Part shown: piece by piece, positions 35,468 through 43,073 of the stretch
Layout of the letters: every line of letters begins with the position of its first letter
How positions within the stretch are numbered: the first letter of the stretch is position 1
Source of the DNA: JBEEJZ01 sp041168905
GTDB lineage: Bacteria > Pseudomonadota > Gammaproteobacteria > Burkholderiales > Burkholderiaceae_C
Length of the DNA: 64,000 nt
NCBI GenBank assembly: GCA_041168905.1
Contig: JBEEJZ010000238.1
Coordinates: 1-64,000 of the forward strand
Reading direction: 5' to 3'
Translations under genes and position numbers: made by a program
The notes under the pieces: model-generated
Databases searched by the model: none
Seen by the model: the letters and a program-made list of their open reading frames with translations, nothing else
Told to the model about the DNA's origin: nothing

Positions 35468-36304
35468 ATGAAAGCTGATTTACTGGCACTGTCTGCCATT
35501 GCCCTGTGGGGCACCCTGGCGCCCTTGGGTGTTCGACTCGCCCACATTCCCCCTTTTCTGCTGACAGGGCTGGGCCTGCTGGTGGGTAGCCTGATCGCGC
35601 TGCCCCTGGCTCGCTTTCGGCTGCGCCAGTGGCAAGTGCCCATGCCCACCTTGCTGGTGGGCATCTATGGCCTGTTTGGCTTTCACTTTTTGCTGTTCAT
35701 GGCCTTGCGCCTGGCGCCGGCGGTGGAGGCCAACCTCATCAACTACCTGTGGCCCCTGGGCATGGTGGTGCTGGCCCCCTTGTTTTTGAAAGGCCTTGCG
35801 CTGCACACACGCCATGTGGTGGCTGCACTCATCGGCTTTGCCGGCGCGGCCATTGCCATTCTGGGCCGGGGTGCTTCGGGCGAGGCCAGCCTTGGGTTTC
35901 AAAGCGGCTATGTGCTGGCGCTGGCGTCGGCCTTTGTCTGGGCCAGTTACTCCCTGCTGACCCGGCGCCTGCCGGCGTTCCCCACGTCAGCGGTAGGCGG
36001 CTTTGCGGCGGCTTCGGGACTGTTGTCGCTGGCCTGTCATGCCGTGCTGGAACCCTCTGTGGCCCTGAGTAGCCAGGACCTGCTGCTGATCGCGCTGCTG
36101 GGCCTGGGGCCACTGGGCGGGGCCTTCTTTTTGTGGGATGCTGCCATCAAGCTTGGCGACACCCGGCGCATCGGCCTGCTGGCCTTTGCCACGCCCATCC
36201 TCTCGACCGTGCTGTTGTTGCTCACCACCGGGCAACCGCTGCAATGGAATGTGGCTGTTGCCGCCGCTCTGGTGGTGGGGGCGGCGGTGTGGGGGAGTCG
36301 GTAG
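35468..36304 (+). CDS. DMT-superfamily (EamA) transporter
   Basis: This 278-residue protein has about ten hydrophobic helices arranged as two EamA repeats. The first begins LSAIALWGTLAPLGVRLA and the second SAFVWASYSLLTRRLPAFP. EamA proteins commonly export amino acids or metabolites, and one group (YddG-like) exports aromatic amino acids, but the substrate cannot be read here. It follows the methyltransferase by 19 bp and converges on acr3 across 26 bp. Confidence 0.85.
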   Translation: MKADLLALSAIALWGTLAPLGVRLAHIPPFLLTGLGLLVGSLIALPLARFRLRQWQVPMPTLLVGIYGLFGFHFLLFMALRLAPAVEANLINYLWPLGMVVLAPLFLKGLALHTRHVVAALIGFAGAAIAILGRGASGEASLGFQSGYVLALASAFVWASYSLLTRRLPAFPTSAVGGFAAASGLLSLACHAVLEPSVALSSQDLLLIALLGLGPLGGAFFLWDAAIKLGDTRRIGLLAFATPILSTVLLLLTTGQPLQWNVAVAAALVVGAAVWGSR

Positions 36305-36330
36305 CCGCAGTCCCCCACGGGCGATGTTGC

Positions 36331-37413
36331 TCAGGCCGACTTTCCTTCGGTGCGCTCATACCAGCCCTTGCTGCGGTTGACGATGTTCACCACCAGCAGC
36401 ATCACCGGCACTTCAATGAGCACGCCCACCACAGTGGCCAGAGCCGCGCCCGAGTTAAAACCGAACAGGCTGATGGCAGCGGCCACAGCCAGTTCGAAGA
36501 AGTTGGAGGCGCCAATCAAGGCTGACGGGCAGGCCACGTTGTGCTTTTCGCCCACAGCTCGGTTGAGCCAGTAGGCCAAGGCGGAGTTGAAGAACACCTG
36601 GATCAGGATGGGGACGGCCAAGAGGGCGATGACCAAGGGTTGCTTCAAAATGGCCTCGCCTTGAAAGGCAAACAGCAGCACCAGAGTGGCAAGCAACGCA
36701 GTGATGGACCATGGGCCCATCAACGCCATCACCTTGTCAAAGCGAGCTTGCCCCTTACCCAGCAAAGACTTGCGCAGCCACTGCGCCAGGATCACCGGCA
36801 ACACGATGTAGAGGATCACGGAAGTCAGCAATGTGTCCCAGGGCACGGTGATGGCCGACAGGCCCAGCAGGAAAGCGACCAGCGGTGCGAAAGCAACCAC
36901 CATGATGCTGTCGTTGAGCGCCACCTGGGAGAGCGTGAACAGCGGATCGCCATGGGTCAGTCGGCTCCACACAAACACCATGGCTGTGCACGGGGCCGCC
37001 GCCAGCAGGATGAGACCTGCGATGTAGCTGTCGATCTGGTCGGTTGGCAGGAGTGGCGCGAACCAGTGGCGGATGAACAGCCAGCCCAGGAAGGCCATGG
37101 AGAACGGCTTGACCAGCCAGTTCACAAACAGCGTGACGCCTATGCCTTTGACGTGCTTGCGCACTTCACCCAGCGCGCCGAAGTCCACCTTGACCAGCAT
37201 CGGAATGATCATCACCCAGATCAGCAAGCCCACTGGAAGATTCACCTGGGCGATCTCCATTCGGCCCACCGCCTGGAACACGCCTGGAAAGAACTGCCCC
37301 AACGCGATGCCGGCCACGATGCACAGGAATACCCACACCGTCAGGTACCGCTCAAAGACGCTCATGGGGGCGCCTGCCGCCTGCTCGGCGGTTACTTCAC
37401 ATTGCACGTTCAT
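36331..37413 (-). CDS. acr3: Arsenite efflux transporter, ACR3 family
   Basis: This 360-residue inner-membrane protein has about ten membrane helices and exports As(III) using the proton gradient. The ACR3 helix-4 motif with the essential cysteine (LAAAPCTAMVFVWS) and the later SNFFELAVAAAISLFG segment are present. The N-terminal 15 residues are polar. It is the last gene of arsR-arsC-acr3; only 9 bp separate it from arsC. ACR3 is distinct from the ArsB family, so the gene should not be called arsB. Confidence 0.93.
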   Translation of the reverse strand: MNVQCEVTAEQAAGAPMSVFERYLTVWVFLCIVAGIALGQFFPGVFQAVGRMEIAQVNLPVGLLIWVMIIPMLVKVDFGALGEVRKHVKGIGVTLFVNWLVKPFSMAFLGWLFIRHWFAPLLPTDQIDSYIAGLILLAAAPCTAMVFVWSRLTHGDPLFTLSQVALNDSIMVVAFAPLVAFLLGLSAITVPWDTLLTSVILYIVLPVILAQWLRKSLLGKGQARFDKVMALMGPWSITALLATLVLLFAFQGEAILKQPLVIALLAVPILIQVFFNSALAYWLNRAVGEKHNVACPSALIGASNFFELAVAAAISLFGFNSGAALATVVGVLIEVPVMLLVVNIVNRSKGWYERTEGKSA

Positions 37414-37422
37414 GGCCGTTCT

Positions 37423-37929
37423 TCAGTGCGATGCGAGTTCTCGCGCGGAGCCTTGCAACACGGCCTTTTGTAGCTTGTCGGTCGGCAGATTGATCAGCAA
37501 CTCCATGCGTCGCTTGATCGCATGCATCGTCTGCCGAAAAGCTTCGAGCTTGGCTTCGTCGGGCGCATCGCCTTCGGACGGATCGGGATAGCCCCAGTGT
37601 GCGGTTGCGGGGTGTCCTGGCCAGATGGGGCAAACCTCGCCCGCAGCGTTGTCGCATACCGTGATGATCAGATCCATCTGGGGTGCACCGGGCGTCGCAA
37701 ACGCATCCCAGCTTTTGCTGTGCAGGCCTTCGATGGCGATGCCTGCCTTTTGCAGAACTTGCAGCCCCAGGGGGTTGGGTTGCTGGTTTTCGCGCGGGCT
37801 GCTACCCGCTGAATAGGCCTTGAATCTGCCATTGCCCATTGCATTGAGCAAAGCTTCTGCCAGGATGCTGCGCGCCGAGTTGTGGGTGCAGAGAAAGAGA
37901 ACATTCAGTGGGGCGTTGGATGTGGTCAT
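37423..37929 (-). CDS. arsC: Arsenate reductase, low-molecular-weight phosphatase family
   Basis: This 168-residue enzyme reduces arsenate to arsenite, which Acr3 then exports. The catalytic P-loop CTHNSARS (Cys14, CX5R) is near the N-terminus. Two further cysteines, Cys92 and Cys100 (VCDNAAGEVC), could pass the disulfide on to thioredoxin, as in the S. aureus pI258 type. The 33 upstream in-frame codons overlap arsR, so the start at 37929 (MTTSNAPLNVLFLC) is preferred; AAGGAA precedes it. It lies between arsR and acr3. Confidence 0.92.
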   Translation of the reverse strand: MTTSNAPLNVLFLCTHNSARSILAEALLNAMGNGRFKAYSAGSSPRENQQPNPLGLQVLQKAGIAIEGLHSKSWDAFATPGAPQMDLIITVCDNAAGEVCPIWPGHPATAHWGYPDPSEGDAPDEAKLEAFRQTMHAIKRRMELLINLPTDKLQKAVLQGSARELASH

Positions 37930-37945
37930 GGTGGTTTCCTTGGGT

Positions 37946-38269
37946 TTAGCAACCGCAGCTTGTCGCCTCGGGAGCCAAACAGCTCGTTCCCTGGCAGCAG
38001 TTTTCAGTGAGGTAAGCGAGCAGTTCATTCATCGTGTCGATCGAGGCCCGGTAAATCAGGTTTCTGCCTTGGCGCTCTTGGCTGATCAGCCCTGCATGTG
38101 CCAGCTCCTTGAGATGGAACGAAAGCGTGTTGCCCGCTACTTGGAGTTGATCCGCCAGCGCTCCGGGGGTCAGCCCCTCATGGCCCGCAACGACCAGGGC
38201 GCGGAAAACGCGCAGACGGACTTCTTGGGCCAATGCGGCCAAGGCTTGGACAACGTGAGATTCTTTCAT
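37946..38269 (-). CDS. arsR: ArsR-family arsenite-responsive repressor
   Basis: This 107-residue winged-helix repressor starts MKESHVVQAL; an ATG five codons earlier lies over the -10. The recognition region is PGALADQLQVAGNTLSFHLKEL. The E. coli ArsR metal motif CVC in the DNA-binding helix is absent. Instead a cysteine cluster lies at the C-terminus: Cys91, Cys92, Cys97, Cys105 and Cys107. This resembles the Acidithiobacillus-type C-terminal As(III) site. Loss of DNA binding on arsenite binding would derepress arsC and acr3. Confidence 0.9.
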   Translation of the reverse strand: MKESHVVQALAALAQEVRLRVFRALVVAGHEGLTPGALADQLQVAGNTLSFHLKELAHAGLISQERQGRNLIYRASIDTMNELLAYLTENCCQGTSCLAPEATSCGC

Positions 38270-38275
38270 GAAGCA

Positions 38276-38293
38276 ACTATACAACGATTGTTG
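38276..38293 (-). promoter_or_regulatory. arsR promoter -10 and probable ArsR operator
   Basis: On the minus strand TATAGT (38276-38281) makes a good -10, seven bases upstream of the arsR ATG. The flanking inverted repeat CAAC-GATT-GTTG (38282-38293) lies directly upstream, in the -10/-35 spacer. This is the usual place for an ArsR operator. No convincing -35 was found. Confidence 0.5.
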
Positions 38294-38355
38294 AAATGTT
38301 TGAGAGCCATGCTCAACGGAGCATCGAGCCGCAGGACTTCCCCTCTACGCAACAG

Positions 38356-38384
38356 TTGACATATTTCTGTCACTTTTTTGCCGT
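38356..38384 (+). promoter_or_regulatory. Pho box in front of phoX
   Basis: Seven-base half sites repeat every 11 bp: TTGACAT (38356), CTGTCAC (38367) and TTGCCGT (38378), separated by ATTT and TTTT. Against the PhoB half-site consensus CTGTCAT they match at 5, 5 (core TGTCA) and 4 positions. About ten bases further, ATATCA (38394-38399) is a possible -10. The spacing and A/T-rich linkers are those of a PhoB-activated promoter lacking a normal -35. Confidence 0.7.
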
Positions 38385-38437
38385 CAAACCTTCATATCAG
38401 AATTGTGAAATAGCGCTTCTTTTCAGGGAGCCTTTCC

Positions 38438-40660
38438 ATGTCCAGTCACGATCACGATGAAATTTGCAACGACAGCGACAACGCCCACTTTCAGGACGTT
38501 CTTCAGCAGTCCCTGAGCAATCCGGCACGCCGTAGCCTGTTGCGCGGCGGTCTGGGTCTGGCCGGTCTGGCCATGCTGCCCGGTTGCGCCACCGTGGCCA
38601 GCCAGATGGCTGCCACACCCAAGGGTCTGGGATTCGCGTCGGTCGAGAAAAGCCTGCTCGACGACGTGATTCTTCCCCCCGGCTACCAGTACAGCGTGCT
38701 GCACGCCACCGGCGATTCGCTTGACCCCGCCTTGGCCGCGTTCTCCAACAAGGGCACGGAAGCTGACGACTGGTCGCGTCGGGTGGGCGATCACCATGAC
38801 GGCATGGACGTGTATTACATCGATGCACAGGGCAAATACTCCGACAAGGAAACGTCTCGTGCGGTGCTGTGCGTCAACCACGAAAGCTCGGCCGACTCCC
38901 ATTTCCTGCACCCCAATGGTCAAACTTCCAATGGCGTGAACGGCAAGAAATTTGACCAGTTCGGCATGTGGGATCTGGGCAACCGTCCAGAACTCGAGGT
39001 GCTCAAGGAAATCAACTTGCATGGCGTGTCCATCGTGGAAATCGTCAAAACGGCACAAGGCTGGCGCGTCAAGCAGGATTCGCCTCTGAATCGCCGCATC
39101 ACGGCACAAACCCCCGTGCGTATCAGCGGCCCGCGCGCGTCGATCGACGGCATTCGCAACTACATGGTGACCCGTTGGGATGGCGTCGGTTCGATGAGCC
39201 GTGGCACCCTGAACAACTGCGGCCATGGCAAGACGCCTTGGGGCACCTACCTGGCCTGCGAAGAAAACTGGGCGACCTATTTCCAGTCCACCGCAGGTGC
39301 AGCCTTGTCTGCCAACGACGTGGCTTCGCGCAAGCGCTATGGCGTGGCCTCTGCCCCCGCAGCTGCAGGTGCCAAGCTGTCGAACAGCCAGGGTTGGCAC
39401 ACCGTGTCCGCCACTGACGACCGCTTCGCACGCTGGAACCTGGCTGCCTTGGGCGCTAGCGCCGACAAGGATTTCCGCAACGAGGCCAATACCTTCGGCT
39501 TCACCGTCGAGATCGACCCCCTCAACCCCAACGCCACGCCCGCCAAACGCACGGCCATGGGGCGTTTTGCCCACGAAGCCGCAGTATGCGGCACTCCCAA
39601 AGCGGGCGAGCCCTTGGCTTTCTACATGGGCTGCGACTCGCGCAATGAGTACATCTACAAGTTTGTGAGTACTGCCGTTTGGGATCCGCGCGATGTGGGC
39701 GGTGGCATGCCCGCTGGCGACAAGTACCTGAGCGAAGGCAAGCTGTATGTGGCCAGGTTCAATGCCGACGGCAAAGGCGAGTGGCTGGAATTGAATGTGG
39801 CCGATGCCCGCATCGCCAATCACGCCGCATTCAAGTTCAGCAGCCAGGCCGATGTGTATGTGAACACCCGTATCGCAGCCGATGCCGTGGGTGCCACCAA
39901 GATGGACCGGCCCGAGTGGGGCGCAGTGAACCACCAGAACGGGGAAATCTACTTTTCCTTGACCAACAACAGCGCCGCTAACCGCACGCCAGCCAAGGTG
40001 GACGCGGCCAACCCCCGCGCATACATGGACATGGACGGCAAGAAGTCCGCAGGCAACCCCAACGGTCACATCATCCGTTTCAAGGAAGACGGCAGCCGTT
40101 CGACGGCCAAGGGTTTCATGTGGGATATTTTTGTCTTCGGTGCCGAAGAAGACATGGCCGATGCCAACTTGTCTGGCCTGAGCGCCAAGAACGCGTTTTC
40201 TTCGCCTGACGGTTTGTGGTTCAGCAAGGCCACGGGTATCTGCTGGATCCAGACCGACGACGGTGCCTATACCGACGAAACCAATTGCATGATGTTGGCC
40301 GCCATCCCTGGCCACGTGGGCGATGGTGGCAAGGTCACCGTGAAAAACAAGATGGTCGTCAATGGTGCGGAGCAGACCGGCACCCAGGACACCTTCATCG
40401 GCGCCGCATTGGGTGATGCCAAGTTGCGCCGCTTCCTGGTGGCGCCCAAAGGGGCTGAGGTGACCGGCATCACCGAAACCGCCGATGGCCGCACGCTGTT
40501 TGTCAACATTCAGCATCCTGGCGAGTTGTCCAAGCCGCTGTCGTCGGGCGATGCACCGCAAAGCATGTGGCCAGGCAACCAGGGCTATGGCCCGCAAGGT
40601 CGCCCACGCTCCGCCACCATCGTCATCACCCGCAAGGATGGTGGCCTGATCGGCCTGTAA
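38438..40660 (+). CDS. phoX: PhoX-type alkaline phosphatase, Tat-exported
   Basis: This 740-residue protein has a twin-arginine signal (ARRSLLRGGLGLAGLAML) after a 30-residue polar N-terminus, so it is exported folded. PhoX enzymes are Fe/Ca-dependent phosphomonoesterases of the DUF839 family that release phosphate from organic esters under phosphate starvation. Family motifs include TPWGTYLACEENWATYF, EANTFGFTVEIDP, MGRFAHEAA and GCDSRNEYIYKFVS. A Pho box lies 54-82 bp upstream. It diverges from arsR across 168 bp and ends at a strong terminator 57 bp after its stop. Confidence 0.9.
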   Translation: MSSHDHDEICNDSDNAHFQDVLQQSLSNPARRSLLRGGLGLAGLAMLPGCATVASQMAATPKGLGFASVEKSLLDDVILPPGYQYSVLHATGDSLDPALAAFSNKGTEADDWSRRVGDHHDGMDVYYIDAQGKYSDKETSRAVLCVNHESSADSHFLHPNGQTSNGVNGKKFDQFGMWDLGNRPELEVLKEINLHGVSIVEIVKTAQGWRVKQDSPLNRRITAQTPVRISGPRASIDGIRNYMVTRWDGVGSMSRGTLNNCGHGKTPWGTYLACEENWATYFQSTAGAALSANDVASRKRYGVASAPAAAGAKLSNSQGWHTVSATDDRFARWNLAALGASADKDFRNEANTFGFTVEIDPLNPNATPAKRTAMGRFAHEAAVCGTPKAGEPLAFYMGCDSRNEYIYKFVSTAVWDPRDVGGGMPAGDKYLSEGKLYVARFNADGKGEWLELNVADARIANHAAFKFSSQADVYVNTRIAADAVGATKMDRPEWGAVNHQNGEIYFSLTNNSAANRTPAKVDAANPRAYMDMDGKKSAGNPNGHIIRFKEDGSRSTAKGFMWDIFVFGAEEDMADANLSGLSAKNAFSSPDGLWFSKATGICWIQTDDGAYTDETNCMMLAAIPGHVGDGGKVTVKNKMVVNGAEQTGTQDTFIGAALGDAKLRRFLVAPKGAEVTGITETADGRTLFVNIQHPGELSKPLSSGDAPQSMWPGNQGYGPQGRPRSATIVITRKDGGLIGL

Positions 40661-40716
40661 GGTGAGCCGGGCTGGACTGTATTGCAACAGTTCAGCCTAT
40701 TGAAGCTGTTTATTTG

Positions 40717-40750
40717 AGCCTTTCTTCGCCAGTCGAGTAAAGGCTTTTTT
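40717..40750 (+). terminator. Intrinsic terminator after phoX
   Basis: AGCCTTT (40717-40723) pairs with AAAGGCT (40739-40745) and is followed by a run of T. The loop is 15 nt, larger than usual, but the stem is perfect. It isolates phoX from the next gene, which therefore needs its own promoter. Confidence 0.7.
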
Positions 40751-40797
40751 ATTGGTTCCGTTCATCTGGGCTGATGTGCGGCCTGATGATCAATTCG

Positions 40798-40837
40798 ATG
40801 TCATCAATTCATCTTCAAATCTTCATGGCGGTGACAC
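40798..40837 (+). promoter_or_regulatory. Degenerate Pho-box candidate
   Basis: Half sites at 11-bp steps: ATGTCAT (40798, 6 of 7 to CTGTCAT), TCATCTT (40809, poor), TCTTCAT (40820) and GTGACAC (40831). The first and the last two keep the TCA/ACA core and the third is identical to a half site in front of ugpB. The distance to the ATG (40922) is about 85 bp. Only a weak AT-rich -10 (around 40848-40857) follows. Confidence 0.35.
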
Positions 40838-40921
40838 ATGAAGCAGGCAAATTAGACCTGTTTCTTGTCCTGCCGAGGGCAGTCTCCATTGACCTTGGCC
40901 CCCTCTTATCGGAGATGATTG

Positions 40922-42865
40922 ATGACCCAAGCCTTTCAAACCTCGCGCCGTAAAGCTCTGCAATTGTTTGCGGGCGTGCCCCTTTTGCCACTATCAGCCT
41001 CACTTGGCTCAGCTGGTTTGCTGTCTGCCTGCGGCGGTGGTTCTGACCCAGTGAGCACCGCCACGATCACAGGTGTCACCTTTAACAACATGGCCGCTCC
41101 GGCATCTGTGGCTGACCGCGCCACCACGTTCACGAATGCCACGATTTCTGTTGCTTACTCTGACGGAACATCAAAAACTCAAAACCTGGCTTACAACGCT
41201 ATCTATAAAACTGGAGATGAATTTACACGCCCCGATGGCGGTGCTGTGATCGCTGGTGGTTACTACTACCCAGATGGCACCACACCCATACTCGACATTT
41301 CTGGCACAACTGCAGAGCAGTTTTACTCTGATTGCCCAGACGGTACCTCCTTGCTCAAACTTCAAAACCCATCTGTGGCAGGAATCAGTGGGAACACCGT
41401 ATTTGCGGTAACCCAGTTTGAGTACAAAAACGTAGACAACGCTGGCAACAGCATGTACGGCAAGTTGCCCTCTCCCATAGGTATTGCGACCTTGGATCAG
41501 AACAAGACAACTGGTGCACTATCGGTCAAGCACTACTACAACGTACCTACACAAGATGTGCATGGCCTGTGGATCACTTGCGCTGCAAGCCTTTCTCCAT
41601 GGAATACCCATCTTTCCAGCGAAGAATATGAGCCAGATGCCTGGAAACTTGATCCTGCGAATATTGCTGCAAATTCAGCTGACAGTGGCGTTATTCAGTT
41701 CAAGGCATTCAGCCAAAACACGTTCGGCAGCGAAACTGCTGCAAAGCCCTACCACTACGGCCATGTCCCGGAAGTGACTATCAACCCTGACGGCACTGGC
41801 AGCATCAAGAAGCACTACTGCATGGGTCGTATTTCTCGTGAGCTGGTCGAGGTAATGCCTGACAATCGCACGGTGCTGATGGGTGATGATGCATCTGGCG
41901 GCGGTGTTTTTATGTTCGTTGCTGACATTGCTGGCGAGTTGTCATCGGGCACGCTCTACGTCGCGCAAGTTGCATCGACTAGCACGCTGAACGGTGGGGC
42001 GTTCAATCTGACCTGGATTGAGCTGGGTCATGCCAACAGTGTTGAGATCGAGGCAATGGCGAACACGCTGACTGCAGCAAACATCATGGATGTTAAGACT
42101 GCCGATCCCGTTGATGCTGCCTATACCAAGATCAATTTCGGCAACGGTTATCAGTGGGTGAAATTTGTCTCGGGCAAAGAAAAAGCAGCCGCCTTTTTGG
42201 AGACCCGTCGATACGCTGCCAAGATGGGTGGCACCATGGAGTTCAGCAAGTTTGAGGGCGTTACGGTCAACGCCAAAGACAAACTGGCTTACTTTGCCGT
42301 TGCTGAAATCCGTGACACGATGAAGGTAAATGCAGGTGCTGCTACCGACTTAATCGGATTGCCTGAAAACAAGGCTGGTGCGGTCTATCAAGTTGTCTTG
42401 GGTACCGATGCAACCATTGGTAGCGACTGGGTGCCTAAGAGCATGTCTGTGCCCCCTGCGTTGCTCGGTGAAACCATGACGGCAGATGCTGAAAGCAACA
42501 CGTCTGTAGTGGACAAAATCTCTAATCCTGACAACGTGAAGTTTTCGGAAGCGATGCGTACGTTGTTCATTGGTGAAGACTCCGGTCGTCACCTCAACAA
42601 TTTTGTTTGGGCCTACAACGTCGACACATTGAAGTTGTCTCGCATCCTTTCAGCCCCTGCTGGTGGTGAGTGCGTCTGCTTGCAGGCAGTGGATGATCTA
42701 AATGGATTTGCATACGTCATGTCTGGTTTCCAGCACCCCGGAGATTGGACATTCGCTTCCGTCTCCAACCCAGCTCTGGCAGGCCTAGAGGCGGCAGTTA
42801 AAGCAAATTGGGGTGACAAGAAGAAGGCTGCTGTGGGTTACATCAGCGGTATCCCAGCGCTTTGA
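40922..42865 (+). CDS. PhoX-like (DUF839) phosphatase, Tat lipoprotein
   Basis: This 647-residue protein has a twin-arginine signal (TSRRKALQLF) that runs into a lipobox (LLSAC), so it is predicted to be exported folded and lipid-anchored. The PhoX motif SPWNTHLSSEEYEPDAW corresponds to the TPWGTY...CEE motif of the upstream gene. MGRISRELVEVMPDNRTVLMGDD and LGNPENVKF-like segments (ISNPDNVKFSEAMRTLFIGED) are shared family regions. The start ATG 40922 has GGAG seven bases upstream. It is distant enough from phoX to be an old paralogue. Activity on phosphate esters is expected but not certain. Confidence 0.8.
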   Translation: MTQAFQTSRRKALQLFAGVPLLPLSASLGSAGLLSACGGGSDPVSTATITGVTFNNMAAPASVADRATTFTNATISVAYSDGTSKTQNLAYNAIYKTGDEFTRPDGGAVIAGGYYYPDGTTPILDISGTTAEQFYSDCPDGTSLLKLQNPSVAGISGNTVFAVTQFEYKNVDNAGNSMYGKLPSPIGIATLDQNKTTGALSVKHYYNVPTQDVHGLWITCAASLSPWNTHLSSEEYEPDAWKLDPANIAANSADSGVIQFKAFSQNTFGSETAAKPYHYGHVPEVTINPDGTGSIKKHYCMGRISRELVEVMPDNRTVLMGDDASGGGVFMFVADIAGELSSGTLYVAQVASTSTLNGGAFNLTWIELGHANSVEIEAMANTLTAANIMDVKTADPVDAAYTKINFGNGYQWVKFVSGKEKAAAFLETRRYAAKMGGTMEFSKFEGVTVNAKDKLAYFAVAEIRDTMKVNAGAATDLIGLPENKAGAVYQVVLGTDATIGSDWVPKSMSVPPALLGETMTADAESNTSVVDKISNPDNVKFSEAMRTLFIGEDSGRHLNNFVWAYNVDTLKLSRILSAPAGGECVCLQAVDDLNGFAYVMSGFQHPGDWTFASVSNPALAGLEAAVKANWGDKKKAAVGYISGIPAL

Positions 42866-42889
42866 TGACTGATCGATCTTGAGGCGAAG

Positions 42890-42910
42890 AACCCCTTTTC
42901 AGGGGTTTTT
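42890..42910 (+). terminator. Intrinsic terminator after the PhoX-like gene
   Basis: AACCCC and GGGGTT pair around TTTTCA and are followed by T residues, 24 bp after the stop codon. A compact, classical rho-independent terminator. Confidence 0.9.
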
Positions 42911-43073
42911 CTACTTCTCTGCCCCATGCAATTGCGATTTAGCAGCGAGTTTGGTTTTGCCATATTTCTGCAAATTTTTGCAATGAACATGCACAAGCCA
43001 TATGGCAATCGATTCCTTTCTGCAGCCTTCAAGCAGGCTCCTCAATATCTTTTTTATGTGATGGGATTCAACA

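Noticed and set aside
38423..40687. A 754-codon open frame on the minus strand covering all of phoX
   Set aside because: It is the antisense shadow of phoX; its translation is rich in His, Gly and Gln, shows no motif, and phoX has a Tat signal, family motifs and a Pho box.
42957..42985. Pho-box-like repeats (TTGCCAT, CTGCAAA) before the phytase-like gene
   Set aside because: Only two half sites resemble the consensus and the third does not; too weak to list as a feature, though mentioned in the island finding.
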